From: Planctomicrobium piriforme
GTDB lineage: Bacteria; Planctomycetota; Planctomycetia; Planctomycetales; Planctomycetaceae
Length of the DNA stretch: 39,789 nt
Direction of reading: 5' to 3'
Assembly: GCA_945860955.1 (NCBI GenBank)
Contig: CAMATH010000078.1
Location: 1-39,789 of the forward strand
In this document: piece by piece, positions 16,924-25,501 of the stretch
How positions within the stretch are numbered: position 1 is the first letter of the stretch
How the letters are laid out: each line of letters opens with the position of its first letter
The notes under the pieces: model-generated
Databases searched by the model: none
Told to the model about the DNA's origin: nothing
What the model saw: only the letters and a program-made list of their open reading frames with translations
Position numbers and translations under genes: made by a program

Positions 16924-17820
16924 GTGATTCGAGTCGAGAACTATACGAAAGCGTATCGCACAACGCTGGCGGTCGATGACCTCTCCTTCCACGTCAAACC
17001 CGGGCAGGTTCTTGGTCTCCTGGGACGGAACGGCGCGGGAAAGACGACGACACTCCGGGCGATCGCGGGGATCATCACCCCCACCAGCGGTCGGCTGTCG
17101 GTTGGTGGTCACGATTTGAAGACCGCGGAAATCGCCGCCAAATCGGTCCTCGCCTACATACCCGATGATCCCAAACTGTTCGAACCGCTGACCGTTTGGG
17201 AGCATCTTGAATTCACCGCGATGGCCTACCAGGTCGCCGACCTGGCCGGGCGTGGTACCGCGCTGCTTAAGCAATTCGAACTGGTCGAGAAGAAAGATGC
17301 TCTCGTTCAGGAACTCTCGCGCGGGATGCGGCAGAAAGTCGCGATCTGCTGCGCCTATCTGCACGATCCCCAGGCGATCCTGTTTGACGAACCACTGACC
17401 GGCCTCGATCCTCGCGGCATTCGCACTCTGAAGGAGACCATTCTCGAAAGGGCCCGAAGGGGGGCCGCCGTCATGGTCAGTTCGCATTTGCTGTCGCTGG
17501 TCGACGATCTGTGTACCGACCTGCTGATTCTCGACCAGGGCAAGCTGCGGTTCTTCGGACCGACCGTCGAGGCCCGACGGATTTTCGCCGGCCATCTGGA
17601 TGAGGCGTCGCTGGAAGAAGTCTTCTTTCAGGCGACCGAAGGAATCTCGCCTTCCTCCGATCGGCAGGCCACAGAAAATGATTTGGATGAATCGGACGAA
17701 GATGACGACCTTGAAACCGTCACGCTGACCGACCTTCCCGACGGGAGTCACAACCCCAGATCCCATTCCGCACCCGACGCCCCTCGTTCTGATGCGACTC
17801 CGCAGGGAAACGCACCATGA
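16924..17820 (+). CDS. ABC transporter ATP-binding protein (exporter type)
   Basis: A 298-residue ATPase: Walker A GRNGAGKT at 34-41, signature LSRGMRQK at 131-138, Walker B AILFDEP at 151-157 and the switch His in VMVSSHLLSLV. It belongs to the ABC-2/CcmA-like exporter branch. The GTG start has GGAG ten bases upstream. After the ATPase core (to about 235) there is an unusual acidic, Ser/Asp/Glu-rich tail (DLDESDEDDDLETV) that is probably disordered. The stop TGA overlaps the ATG of the next gene (ATGA), which indicates translational coupling with the permease. Confidence 0.9.
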   Translation: MIRVENYTKAYRTTLAVDDLSFHVKPGQVLGLLGRNGAGKTTTLRAIAGIITPTSGRLSVGGHDLKTAEIAAKSVLAYIPDDPKLFEPLTVWEHLEFTAMAYQVADLAGRGTALLKQFELVEKKDALVQELSRGMRQKVAICCAYLHDPQAILFDEPLTGLDPRGIRTLKETILERARRGAAVMVSSHLLSLVDDLCTDLLILDQGKLRFFGPTVEARRIFAGHLDEASLEEVFFQATEGISPSSDRQATENDLDESDEDDDLETVTLTDLPDGSHNPRSHSAPDAPRSDATPQGNAP

Positions 17821-19472
17821 ACTTCTGGCACCAAACCGGTCTGTCACTGCCGAGATCGCTGTGGTTCCTGTTGAAGCTGCAGTGGAAAGCCCGCATGCGG
17901 CAGTCGCGGCGCAGTCTGCGGACGACACGCGGGAAGATCTATGGCGTGATCATGGGGCTGATGTTCTGTTTGTGGCTGCTCCCTTCGCTCGTCACCGCCT
18001 TTCTGACCCCTCGTTCCGACCAGGAAACGACGCTAGCCTTTTTCGCCCCCGCTCTGTTCGCGTTCAGTCTGCTGACGATCTTGACCAGCACCGCCGAGAG
18101 TGGGGTGTTTTTCATGCCGGCGGAAGTCGACATGCTGTTCCCGGGGCCGTTTCGGCGACGCGAATTGTTGATCTATCGAATCGTCAGCCTGTGTGCCGGC
18201 GGCAGCTTGGTGGCTCTGGTCTTCTCGGCGATCCTCCTCCGCTGTGTCACCTATTGGATCGCCGCCTATGTGGGGCTCGCGTTGGGACTGATTTTTCTGA
18301 ATCTGCTGCAATTGGCGCTGGGAATTCTGGCGTCAACGCTGGCGGAAGCGGCCTACACCCGCTGGCGGAAAGTGGTCTTGGTCGCGGGGCTGCTGTTGCT
18401 GGCATGGGGAATCTCGCAGGCGCTGCGGACCGCGGACGGTGGGGGGCCGGTGGCGATTGCCTCCGCGTTGCGAACTAGTTTACCTGGGCGAATTCTGCTT
18501 GCACCGTTCGATGTCATCGCCCATGCCGCGACGGCGACGCGACTGTTTCCCGACTTCATCGGCTGGACACTGGTCGCCGTTCACATGAATGTCGGAATGC
18601 TGTGGCTCATTCTGTCGCTCGATTCCAATTACATGGAGAAGTCGATTGGGGCGAGTCAGCGGATGTACGAGCGGTTGCAGCGGGCACGCCGGGGTCAGGG
18701 GCTGGCGGGAGCGGCCAAGGCGCGCGGTCGGCTGCGTTCCATGCGATTTCCGTTTCTGGGGGGGGCCGGTCCCATCGCCTGGCGGCAACTCACCACGGCG
18801 CTGCGGAATTCGCACGTCGTGTTTCTGCTGATTGGCGTTGTGGCCGTTGCGATCACTCTCCCATTCCTCTTCTTGATGAAAGATACCAGCCGCCTCGGCG
18901 GAGCGGTCGCTGGTCCGGTCGTCTCGATGTTTGTCTTTTTATTGCCGCAGTTGTTGCAGTACGACTTCCGCGGGGATCTCGACCGGCTCGATGTTCTCAA
19001 GAGTCTGCCCCTCTCCCCCTGGGGGGTGGTCCTGGGGCAGTTGTTCACACCGGTGTTTCTGGCGTCGACGATAATGGGGTTGGTTCTGGTCGCGCTCAGT
19101 CTCGCTGGGCTGTTGAACTCGGCGTGGTACATCCCGGTGGGATTCCTGATCGTCCCAACCAATCTGTTTCTGTTCTCCATTGAGAATCTGATGTTTCTGA
19201 TATTCCCGTTTCAGATGCAGACGAACGTCACTGGCGATTTGCAGGTGGTCGGGCGGAACATGCTGTCGGCGGTGTGCAAAATCGCCGCGATGATGGTTGG
19301 AATCGGGATCGCGCTGGGGATCGGGACGTTGTTCTACTTCTTGACCGACGAAGCGGCGTTGTCGTACTCGTTGGGAATGGTTGTCGCCTTCCTGGTGATG
19401 ACCGGAATTCTGATTCCGCTCACGGTGCTGTTCTATCATCGCCTCGACCCGGCCTCGACACATTCGGTTTAG
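17817..19472 (+). CDS. ABC exporter permease (putative ABC exporter family)
   Basis: A 551-residue polytopic inner-membrane protein with roughly ten to twelve hydrophobic segments, for example GVIMGLMFCLWLLPSLV (about 42-60), the stretch near 135-180, and repeated helices from about 335 to the end. It resembles the putative ABC exporter family rather than the classical ABC-2 permease. It shares ATGA with the upstream ATPase gene, so the two are made together. The substrate cannot be read from sequence. A run of eight G bases occurs near 18758-18765 within the coding region. Confidence 0.85.
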   Translation: MNFWHQTGLSLPRSLWFLLKLQWKARMRQSRRSLRTTRGKIYGVIMGLMFCLWLLPSLVTAFLTPRSDQETTLAFFAPALFAFSLLTILTSTAESGVFFMPAEVDMLFPGPFRRRELLIYRIVSLCAGGSLVALVFSAILLRCVTYWIAAYVGLALGLIFLNLLQLALGILASTLAEAAYTRWRKVVLVAGLLLLAWGISQALRTADGGGPVAIASALRTSLPGRILLAPFDVIAHAATATRLFPDFIGWTLVAVHMNVGMLWLILSLDSNYMEKSIGASQRMYERLQRARRGQGLAGAAKARGRLRSMRFPFLGGAGPIAWRQLTTALRNSHVVFLLIGVVAVAITLPFLFLMKDTSRLGGAVAGPVVSMFVFLLPQLLQYDFRGDLDRLDVLKSLPLSPWGVVLGQLFTPVFLASTIMGLVLVALSLAGLLNSAWYIPVGFLIVPTNLFLFSIENLMFLIFPFQMQTNVTGDLQVVGRNMLSAVCKIAAMMVGIGIALGIGTLFYFLTDEAALSYSLGMVVAFLVMTGILIPLTVLFYHRLDPASTHSV

Positions 19473-19488
19473 TCGACTTGGGCGGTGC

Positions 19489-19621
19489 CGCCAGGGGGCT
19501 GTCGGTTTTGTAGCGACGACGCTCCGCGGCGTCGCTCCGGATGGGCTTCCCGCGAAGCGGAACCACAATCGGCCAAGGCAAACACGCGACTGGATCGCTG
19601 AAACCGACAGCGCCCCTGGCG
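19489..19621. repeat. 133-bp palindromic element with about 20-bp terminal inverted repeats
   Basis: CGCCAGGGGGCTGTCGGTTT (19489-19508) is matched in inverse at 19601-19621 with a single one-base length difference. Inside, AGCGACG (19512-19518) pairs with CGTCGCT (19530-19536). The element fills most of the gap between the exporter gene and the Usp gene, contains no ORF, and has the form of a MITE or REP-like unit. It could also act as a factor-independent structure at the 3' end of the exporter mRNA. Confidence 0.7.
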
Positions 19622-19682
19622 CGGCGCGTCGGAAGTCTATAAAATGGTGGTCAGCGACAGTGCCGAAACCAGGAGAACCGCC

Positions 19683-20108
19683 ATGCTGCCGCGCTTCCAA
19701 CATCTGTTGGTTCCGCTCGATTTCACGGAAAAGAACAACTCCGCCCTCGAAGTCGCCTTCGAGATCGCGGTCCACAACCGCGCGCGAGTGACACTGCTGC
19801 ACGTGGTGGAACCAATCCCCGCCGTGGACGCCGAGTTGCGGAAATTCGTCGACCAGTTGGCCGTTCGGGCCGAGTCTGAACTCGAAGAACGGGCTCAGCG
19901 ATTTTCCCAGGCGAGAATCGCGGTGGAAACGAAAGTCCACGTCGGTCCACGGCTGCGCGAGATTGTGCAGGCGTCACTCGACCGCGCCGCGGATCTGATT
20001 GTGATGAGTTCCCACGCGATCGATCCGTCCCGTCCCGTACAAAGTTGGAACACGCTGAGCTATCAGGTCTCGGTTCTCTGTTCCTGTCCCACTCTGTTGG
20101 TGAAATGA
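19683..20108 (+). CDS. universal stress protein-like (Usp) domain protein
   Basis: A 141-residue single Usp domain: FQHLLVPLDFTEKNNSALEVA at the start with its nucleotide-site Asp, VTLLHVVEP in strand 2 and DLIVMSSHA near the end. The usual ATP-binding glycine pattern (G-x2-G-x9-G-S/T) after that strand is replaced by HAIDPSRPVQSWNTLSYQV, so it is probably a non-ATP-binding member. AGGAG precedes the ATG by eight bases. The TGA overlaps the ATG of the PQQ-propeller gene (ATGA), so a cytoplasmic stress protein and an exported propeller are translated as a unit. Confidence 0.88.
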   Translation: MLPRFQHLLVPLDFTEKNNSALEVAFEIAVHNRARVTLLHVVEPIPAVDAELRKFVDQLAVRAESELEERAQRFSQARIAVETKVHVGPRLREIVQASLDRAADLIVMSSHAIDPSRPVQSWNTLSYQVSVLCSCPTLLVK

Positions 20109-21421
20109 CCATGCGATCGTGTTCGTTCCTGCGAATTCTGGCCGGCTGTCTGGCGGTGACCTCTGGTGTTGTGTCGGCGACCCGGCCGGCGACCGCCGAC
20201 GACTGGCCTCAATGGGGTGGACCCCGGCGCGATCTGGTCTGGCGGGAAACGGGCATCGTCGACACGCTGCCCGCGGGGGGGACGTTGCCCAGGCAGTGGT
20301 CGACTCCCATTGGCGAGGGCTATGCCGGGCCGGCGGTCGCCAACGGTCGCGTCTACGTGATGGACCGCATCAAGGCGGACGAAACCGAACGCGTGCTGTG
20401 TCTCGACGCCGACAGCGGCAAACTGCTTTGGAAGCACGAATACCCGGCGAAGTACAAAGTCGATTACCCCGCCGGCCCGCGAATGACGCCGGTGGTTGTC
20501 GATGACCTGGTCTTCACCATCGGCACGATGGGACACATGTTCTGCCTGAAGGTCGCCGACGGTTCGGTCGTGTGGAAGAAGCAGTTCGTCGACGACTTCG
20601 ACACGAAACTGCCGATCTGGGGCATGGTCGCTTCACCACTCGTCCTGGAGGATCAAGTGATCACACTGGTGGGTGGTGTTCCCAGCGCGCTCGTCGTCAG
20701 TTTCGACAAACGGACCGGTAAAGAGTTGTGGCGGTCACTCGAAGACACCGAGGTCGGCTACTGCCCTCCGGTGCTGTGTGAATTCGGTGGCAAACCGCAG
20801 ATCATCATCTGGCATCCGCAGTGGGTGTCGGCGATCGATCCCCAGGATGGCCATCTGATTTGGGAAGTGCCGTTTCAGGTCCGCTTTGGACTCTGCATTC
20901 CGCAGCCCCGGCAAGTCGGAAATCGACTGTTTTTGACCGCCTTCTACAACGGCCCGCTGATGTTGGAAGTCGCCGACGACGGTTCCGACGCGAAAGTGGT
21001 CTGGAAGGGGAAATCCAGCAGCGAGATCCGAACTGACGGACTCCACTCCATCATGTCGACCCCGATTTTCGATGGCCAGCACATCTATGGCGTCTGCAGC
21101 TACGGTCAGTTGCGGTGTCTCGACGCGGCCGACGGCAAGCGACTGTGGGAAACACGCGAGGCGACCGGCGAAGGACGCTGGTGGAACGCGTTCCTGGTGG
21201 CTCACGAAGACCGCGTCTTCCTGCACAATGAGCAGGGAGATCTGATCATCGCGAAACTCTCGCCGAAGGGGTATCAGGAACTCAGCCGGTCCAAACTGAT
21301 TGAACCGACGCGGGAGGTGATGGGGCGGATGACGATCTGGTCACAGCCCGCCTTCGCGATGCGAAGCGTCTTCGCGCGCAACGACAAAGAACTCGTGCGC
21401 GTCAACCTGAGCAAGAATTAG
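20105..21421 (+). CDS. secreted PQQ-binding-like beta-propeller protein
   Basis: A 438-residue protein with a signal peptide (about 1-30, ending ATRPATADD) followed by repeated propeller blades of the PQQ/BamB type: CLDADSGKLLWKHEYP, KVADGSVVWKKQF, SFDKRTGKELWRSLED, IDPQDGHLIWEVPF and CLDAADGKRLWETREA. The repeated acidic-turn and L-W motif is diagnostic. No PQQ-dehydrogenase catalytic residues were identified, so binding or scaffolding is more likely than redox catalysis. Start ATG 20105 overlaps the Usp stop; ATG 20111 is an alternative. Its TAG shares bases with the TAA of the convergent gene on the other strand. Confidence 0.85.
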   Translation: MTMRSCSFLRILAGCLAVTSGVVSATRPATADDWPQWGGPRRDLVWRETGIVDTLPAGGTLPRQWSTPIGEGYAGPAVANGRVYVMDRIKADETERVLCLDADSGKLLWKHEYPAKYKVDYPAGPRMTPVVVDDLVFTIGTMGHMFCLKVADGSVVWKKQFVDDFDTKLPIWGMVASPLVLEDQVITLVGGVPSALVVSFDKRTGKELWRSLEDTEVGYCPPVLCEFGGKPQIIIWHPQWVSAIDPQDGHLIWEVPFQVRFGLCIPQPRQVGNRLFLTAFYNGPLMLEVADDGSDAKVVWKGKSSSEIRTDGLHSIMSTPIFDGQHIYGVCSYGQLRCLDAADGKRLWETREATGEGRWWNAFLVAHEDRVFLHNEQGDLIIAKLSPKGYQELSRSKLIEPTREVMGRMTIWSQPAFAMRSVFARNDKELVRVNLSKN

Positions 21422-22662
21422 TCGCGCGTCCCCTGCGACTTCAGCCAACGAACAAGAATCGCTTCGGCGGTCGCGTCCACCTCGGGGTCCTCCCGCGCGA
21501 TCAGGGTGAGATCCTGCGCACGCGCCATTTGCCGGGTGAATTCTTCGCGGGTCGCGCTGTTTGCGGTCAGTTTCGAGCCGGTGATCGAGGGGGCCACCAC
21601 GACAACGTCCCACTCCTGTTTTCCAAACGCCAACGAGTGGTTCAGAATCCAACTGAAACTCCAGATTTGCGGTTCGGTGGGAGCCGCGTCGGGGGTGACC
21701 GCGAGAGGGACCGCGACCAGGACCAGGTCGATCGCCGGGTTCTTGCGGATCTCCTTCGCCGATTCTTCAATCTCGGCCAGTGTTTTGCCCGCGACTGACC
21801 AGGGCCGCACGTCAACCTTCGCCTGGGGATCGACCGCCAGCAACGCCTTGCCGATCAGCGCATCGTAAGGAGCCATCGCGACCACCCGCACCGGTTCGCC
21901 CGCCTTGAGCCGCGCGAGGGTCTTGGTGATCGCCGGCCGGGAGGGCGTGATCGCGTCGAGCGACGCGTCGCGTCCGGAAATCGTGCCGGCGATTTCCAGG
22001 GCATTGCGGCGGTGACCATCCATATTGGGGTGAATCTGATCGCTGAAAAGGAGTCGCCACGCCAGCGGATCGACCGCGTAGATGCGCTCGTAGGCGGAAT
22101 AGACGTCGCACACCGGAGCCTGTTGTTCCCGCCCGACCTGTTTCATCGCGTCGCAGAATTCCACCAGTTTTGGGACCGGCCGGCCCGCGGTGTTCACCAC
22201 TCCGTTGGGAGTGCAGAGCAGCACCTCCGCTCCCGCCTCACGACACCGGGTGATGATGGTCGCGAGGTTTGCCCGGTAATCCGCCACTGGCACACGGACC
22301 ATGTCGTTGAGGCCAAACATCACTGTCACCAACTGCGGCTTGTGATCGAGGACATCTTTCTGCAAACGCCCCAGCCCGTCGATCGTGGTGTTACCGCTGA
22401 TGCCGGCGTTCACGACGCGGAGTTTGCCGGTTGGGAATGTGTGCTTGAGAGCGAGTTCCAGCATTTCGGGATAAGCCCGCACGCCCCCCGTGTGGTAATA
22501 GACTCCCGTCACGCTGTCCCCCAGGCAGACGACGGTCGTCGGTTCGCCCGACTCGATCCGGGCACACAGTTTGGGAAACGCCGGCTCGGCGGCCGTCGAA
22601 GTGGCGGCGACCCAGGCGACGCCGAAAAGAAACGACACACACCAGAAGATTCTGCGGAGCAT
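21418..22662 (-). CDS. secreted SGNH/GDSL hydrolase with a second, degenerate SGNH-like half
   Basis: A 414-residue protein with a signal peptide (1-25, ending STAAEP). Residues about 38-225 form an SGNH hydrolase: GDS at 48-50 (nucleophile S50), GISGNTT near 87 (block II), GLND at 117-120 (block III, N119) and SDQIHPNMDGH at 207-217 (D208, H211). It is likely a carbohydrate esterase or lipase of the envelope. The second half opens with LARLKAGEPVRVVAM, which parallels CARIESGEPTTVVCL of the first half, but the catalytic Ser and the D-x-x-H are absent. It looks like an internal duplication whose second copy lost activity. Confidence 0.85.
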   Translation of the reverse strand: MLRRIFWCVSFLFGVAWVAATSTAAEPAFPKLCARIESGEPTTVVCLGDSVTGVYYHTGGVRAYPEMLELALKHTFPTGKLRVVNAGISGNTTIDGLGRLQKDVLDHKPQLVTVMFGLNDMVRVPVADYRANLATIITRCREAGAEVLLCTPNGVVNTAGRPVPKLVEFCDAMKQVGREQQAPVCDVYSAYERIYAVDPLAWRLLFSDQIHPNMDGHRRNALEIAGTISGRDASLDAITPSRPAITKTLARLKAGEPVRVVAMAPYDALIGKALLAVDPQAKVDVRPWSVAGKTLAEIEESAKEIRKNPAIDLVLVAVPLAVTPDAAPTEPQIWSFSWILNHSLAFGKQEWDVVVVAPSITGSKLTANSATREEFTRQMARAQDLTLIAREDPEVDATAEAILVRWLKSQGTRD

Positions 22663-22743
22663 GGTTGCTGTCCGATTTGCGGGGTCTCACGGAAGAACGG
22701 CGACTCGCAGCACAGTTTGACCTGTTGAATTCGGGGCGTCGAG

Positions 22744-23934
22744 TCAGCCCTCCAGCCGAACTTCCATGACGCCGTCATCAATCAGTTTGTTGGCCCGATT
22801 GGTCAATGAGTCGCGGTGGGTGTTGTATTTCGGGTTGCCCAGGTCGCCTGGTGGCAAGTCATCCAGAATCGCCAGCGCCCGCCTTGGTCGCTGCAAGGGA
22901 TCGATCAGAATCTGGGCCAGCTTCAACCGGACAATGGTCACCTTGGAGGTCTGGAAGCGCGCCAGATAGTCGGTCAGCAGGGGAACCGCTTCCTCGGGGC
23001 CGCCATCGTCGATGAGGAGTTCCGCGAATTGCAACAACTCGGGGCCATCGGCCTCCCAAACCGGAAATCGCTCGCGGAGTTTTTGATAGGCGTCGCGAGT
23101 CGCGCCGGAATTTCGGCTCGAAAGCGCGGCGGTGAATTTTCGGACGAGCGTCTCGCGGGGTGAATTCGATTGGGCAACAGTGAGTTGGTCGCCAGCAACA
23201 GGGGAATCGCGATCGGGTTCCGCCAGAGAGGTCCGATTCGACTTGCGCGAGCCTTTCATCAGCAGATTCTTGCCCGTCATGATCGAAATCAGATCCCATC
23301 CTCGGCAGTCGATCCATCCGGCCTTCAGCGCCAGGTGTGCGATCATCATTCCGCCGAGGAAGCCCGACAGGATCCCCACAATGCACGTTCTTCCGTGGCG
23401 GAAAAAGACCAGAGAGAAGAGTGCAAAGGGGACAAAAAAGAACAACAGGCCAAAGACACTCAAATCAAAAGTAAACGGGCTGCCGACGATTGGTGTTCCA
23501 AAGAACGACCGGTAACCGATCGAGAAACAGGTCAGTTCGTCGCCCGGTCCCCAGTAGAGTGCCATCGCCAAAACTAGTGCGGCGAGGGTTGCGCCGGCCA
23601 CGACGGCACCGGGGGCGATTCCCCAGATCGCGAAACCGATTCCAAGCACTGCCACCCCTCCCAGCGCCAGGCTCCAGCGGGCGGTCGGATTCAAGTGCCG
23701 TTCGAGCGCCATCCCCGCTCCCCATAGGAAATAGGTGGCGAATAGGAGCAGGATGAATCGGACATTTCCGGGAGCCAAGCCCGCGAACATGAACGCAACC
23801 GCCAGATCGCCCGCCTCGAGTTTGTCTTCAGGGGCGAATAGCGACCAGATGGCCAGTGACAGGCCCGTCAAAGCGACGGTGACGCTTGCCCAGGAAAAGG
23901 GCGCGATGTCAGATTTTGGCCGGATTGGAATCAT
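22744..23934 (-). CDS. membrane protein with soluble TPR-like C-terminal part
   Basis: A 396-residue protein of unknown function. Residues about 12-220 contain six or seven hydrophobic segments (for example RFILLLFATYFLWGAGMALE, WSLALGGVAVLGIGFAIWG, VFGLLFFFVPFALFSLVFF), an arrangement like rhomboid-type folds, but no GxSG serine motif is seen. Residues about 275-396 are helical and TPR-like (AYQKLRERFPVWEADGPELL, LLTDYLARFQTSKVTI), with a short polar linker between. AAGGGA lies nine bases before the ATG, and TACAAT at about -22 is a candidate -10. It lies downstream of, and is read away from, the oxidoreductase gene on the same strand. Confidence 0.7.
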   Translation of the reverse strand: MIPIRPKSDIAPFSWASVTVALTGLSLAIWSLFAPEDKLEAGDLAVAFMFAGLAPGNVRFILLLFATYFLWGAGMALERHLNPTARWSLALGGVAVLGIGFAIWGIAPGAVVAGATLAALVLAMALYWGPGDELTCFSIGYRSFFGTPIVGSPFTFDLSVFGLLFFFVPFALFSLVFFRHGRTCIVGILSGFLGGMMIAHLALKAGWIDCRGWDLISIMTGKNLLMKGSRKSNRTSLAEPDRDSPVAGDQLTVAQSNSPRETLVRKFTAALSSRNSGATRDAYQKLRERFPVWEADGPELLQFAELLIDDGGPEEAVPLLTDYLARFQTSKVTIVRLKLAQILIDPLQRPRRALAILDDLPPGDLGNPKYNTHRDSLTNRANKLIDDGVMEVRLEG

Positions 23935-24405
23935 CGTGTCATTCCCTTTCGGAAGGATTGTACCGCGAACGGGACGAAAAGCGACTTGTTTTGGTCGCCC
24001 TCCTTCCCGGGTCCCCCGGCGGGCGAAGTCGATCGGTGGTCATACACAACATGGCGAAAAGTGTGAGATACTTCGCGCGGCCGAAATCGCGACACTGCAC
24101 GCTTCATTCCATACAGCAGCAGACGAACCTGATGATCCTCCGGAATCATCAACTCCAGCGACTTCGGGAACAGCACCATCTGCTCCCGCGGGCAAGCTGA
24201 CTTCGCTCAGAACTCAAAAATAGATCCCTCTACTGTACGCAATTTCAGGAGCGGCGGCCAGTCTTGCCCAGGTTGTCAGGCGAATATGCTAACGTACATT
24301 TATGTTGTATGGAGGAAATCTGGCTTTTTTGACTAAAACGACAGACCCCGAGCCGGATTGGGACTTGGAACCGTGCAACGATGAGAGGCGATTTGAACTC
24401 GGTTC
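23935..24405. other. gap of 471 bases
   Basis: No supported gene. A minus-strand frame of 82 codons (23931-24179) ends with a TGA that overlaps the ATG of the membrane-protein gene, which could suggest coupling, but its codon use is not GC3-biased and a promoter-like TACAAT lies inside it. AT content is locally higher around 24210-24330. The rest shows nothing I recognise. Confidence 0.4.
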
Positions 24406-25413
24406 TCACGCCGGATCGGGGACGATGACGATCTTCCCCGCGAGCGTGCCCTGTTTGTCGAGCGTGTTCGCCTGTTGCAATTGGTGGGCGAGCGCCGTTT
24501 GGGACATGGGAAACGTCACCCCCACCGCCGGATGCCAGCCGCCGCGCACGTAGAGATTGTTGAGAGCGACGGCGCATTCGCGCTGTTCATCGGGCGAGGC
24601 GTTGAACATCGCGTATCCCAGGATCGCGAGATCTTTGGTGTAGAACGCCCCGAGGGTGAACTGCGGTTGCGACTGCCGTCCCGCTATCACGACGATTCGC
24701 CCACGAGGGGCCATCATCGCGATCGTACGGTCGAGCGTTGGCTCGCGCTGCGTTTCGAACCAGACGTTGACTCCACCGTTTGACGCGGAGAACGCGCGGA
24801 TCTGATCGTCCAGATCCGGAGCGTGGTAATCGATGACAAGATCGGCGCCGAGCTGCTGACAATAGACCGCCTTTTGGGCATTTCCCACAGTGGCGATCAC
24901 TTTCGCGCCGGCGGCCTTGGCCTGTTGAATCACTGCCGCCCCGACGCCCCCCGCGCCGCCGTTCACAAACAGGATGTCTCCCTGTTGCACATGCGCGAAA
25001 CGAAACAAACCCAGGTAGGCGGTGATCCCCACCAGCGCCCCCGCAGCCGCTTCGATATCGGACTGGGTGGGAGGGGTCGGATAGAGCCATTTCTCGTCGA
25101 CGACCACATATTCCGAAGTCGTTCCCTGCCTGCCAAACAACCCCTGATTACTCCCCCAGACGCGATCCCCTTCGTTAAATCGACGAACGCCCCGCCCCTT
25201 GACCTCGATCGTTCCCGCGACGTCACAGCCGACTGTGTACGGAAAACGCAGCGGCATCGAGACCATTCCGCTACGAATGTAGATGTCGATCGGATTCACC
25301 GAAACCGCCCCGACCCGAATCAATACCTCACCCGCCTGAGGAACCGGTTTCGGTAACTCGCCGTACTGAATCACACCGGGATCACCGGTTTCCTGGATGT
25401 ACGCTGATTTCAT
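24406..25413 (-). CDS. NADPH:quinone oxidoreductase (zeta-crystallin-like MDR family)
   Basis: A 335-residue medium-chain dehydrogenase/reductase. The GroES-like N-terminal part contains EVLIRVGAVSVNPIDIYIRSG and FPYTVGCDVAGTIEVKG. The Rossmann part has the cofactor motif VNGGAGGVGAAVIQQAKA followed by GAKVIATV. Zinc-binding cysteines of alcohol dehydrogenases are missing, as expected for quinone reductases. ATG 25413 is preferred, because the in-frame upstream extension to 25587 has no family character and would run into the neighbouring gene's end. It reduces quinones or enones with NADPH in the cytoplasm. It is not obviously part of an operon. Confidence 0.9.
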   Translation of the reverse strand: MKSAYIQETGDPGVIQYGELPKPVPQAGEVLIRVGAVSVNPIDIYIRSGMVSMPLRFPYTVGCDVAGTIEVKGRGVRRFNEGDRVWGSNQGLFGRQGTTSEYVVVDEKWLYPTPPTQSDIEAAAGALVGITAYLGLFRFAHVQQGDILFVNGGAGGVGAAVIQQAKAAGAKVIATVGNAQKAVYCQQLGADLVIDYHAPDLDDQIRAFSASNGGVNVWFETQREPTLDRTIAMMAPRGRIVVIAGRQSQPQFTLGAFYTKDLAILGYAMFNASPDEQRECAVALNNLYVRGGWHPAVGVTFPMSQTALAHQLQQANTLDKQGTLAGKIVIVPDPA

Positions 25414-25501
25414 GGCGGGCCGCTTTGGCGGTTTTTGTTGGCGGGATGTGGTGGCGGGGCATGCAGGCGGGTGGAATTCGTGCGATCCATCCGACGCCCG
25501 G

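Noticed and set aside
23931-24179. 82-codon minus-strand frame whose TGA overlaps the ATG of the membrane-protein gene
   Set aside because: Codon use is not biased like neighbours, there is no family resemblance, and a promoter-like TACAAT lies inside it.
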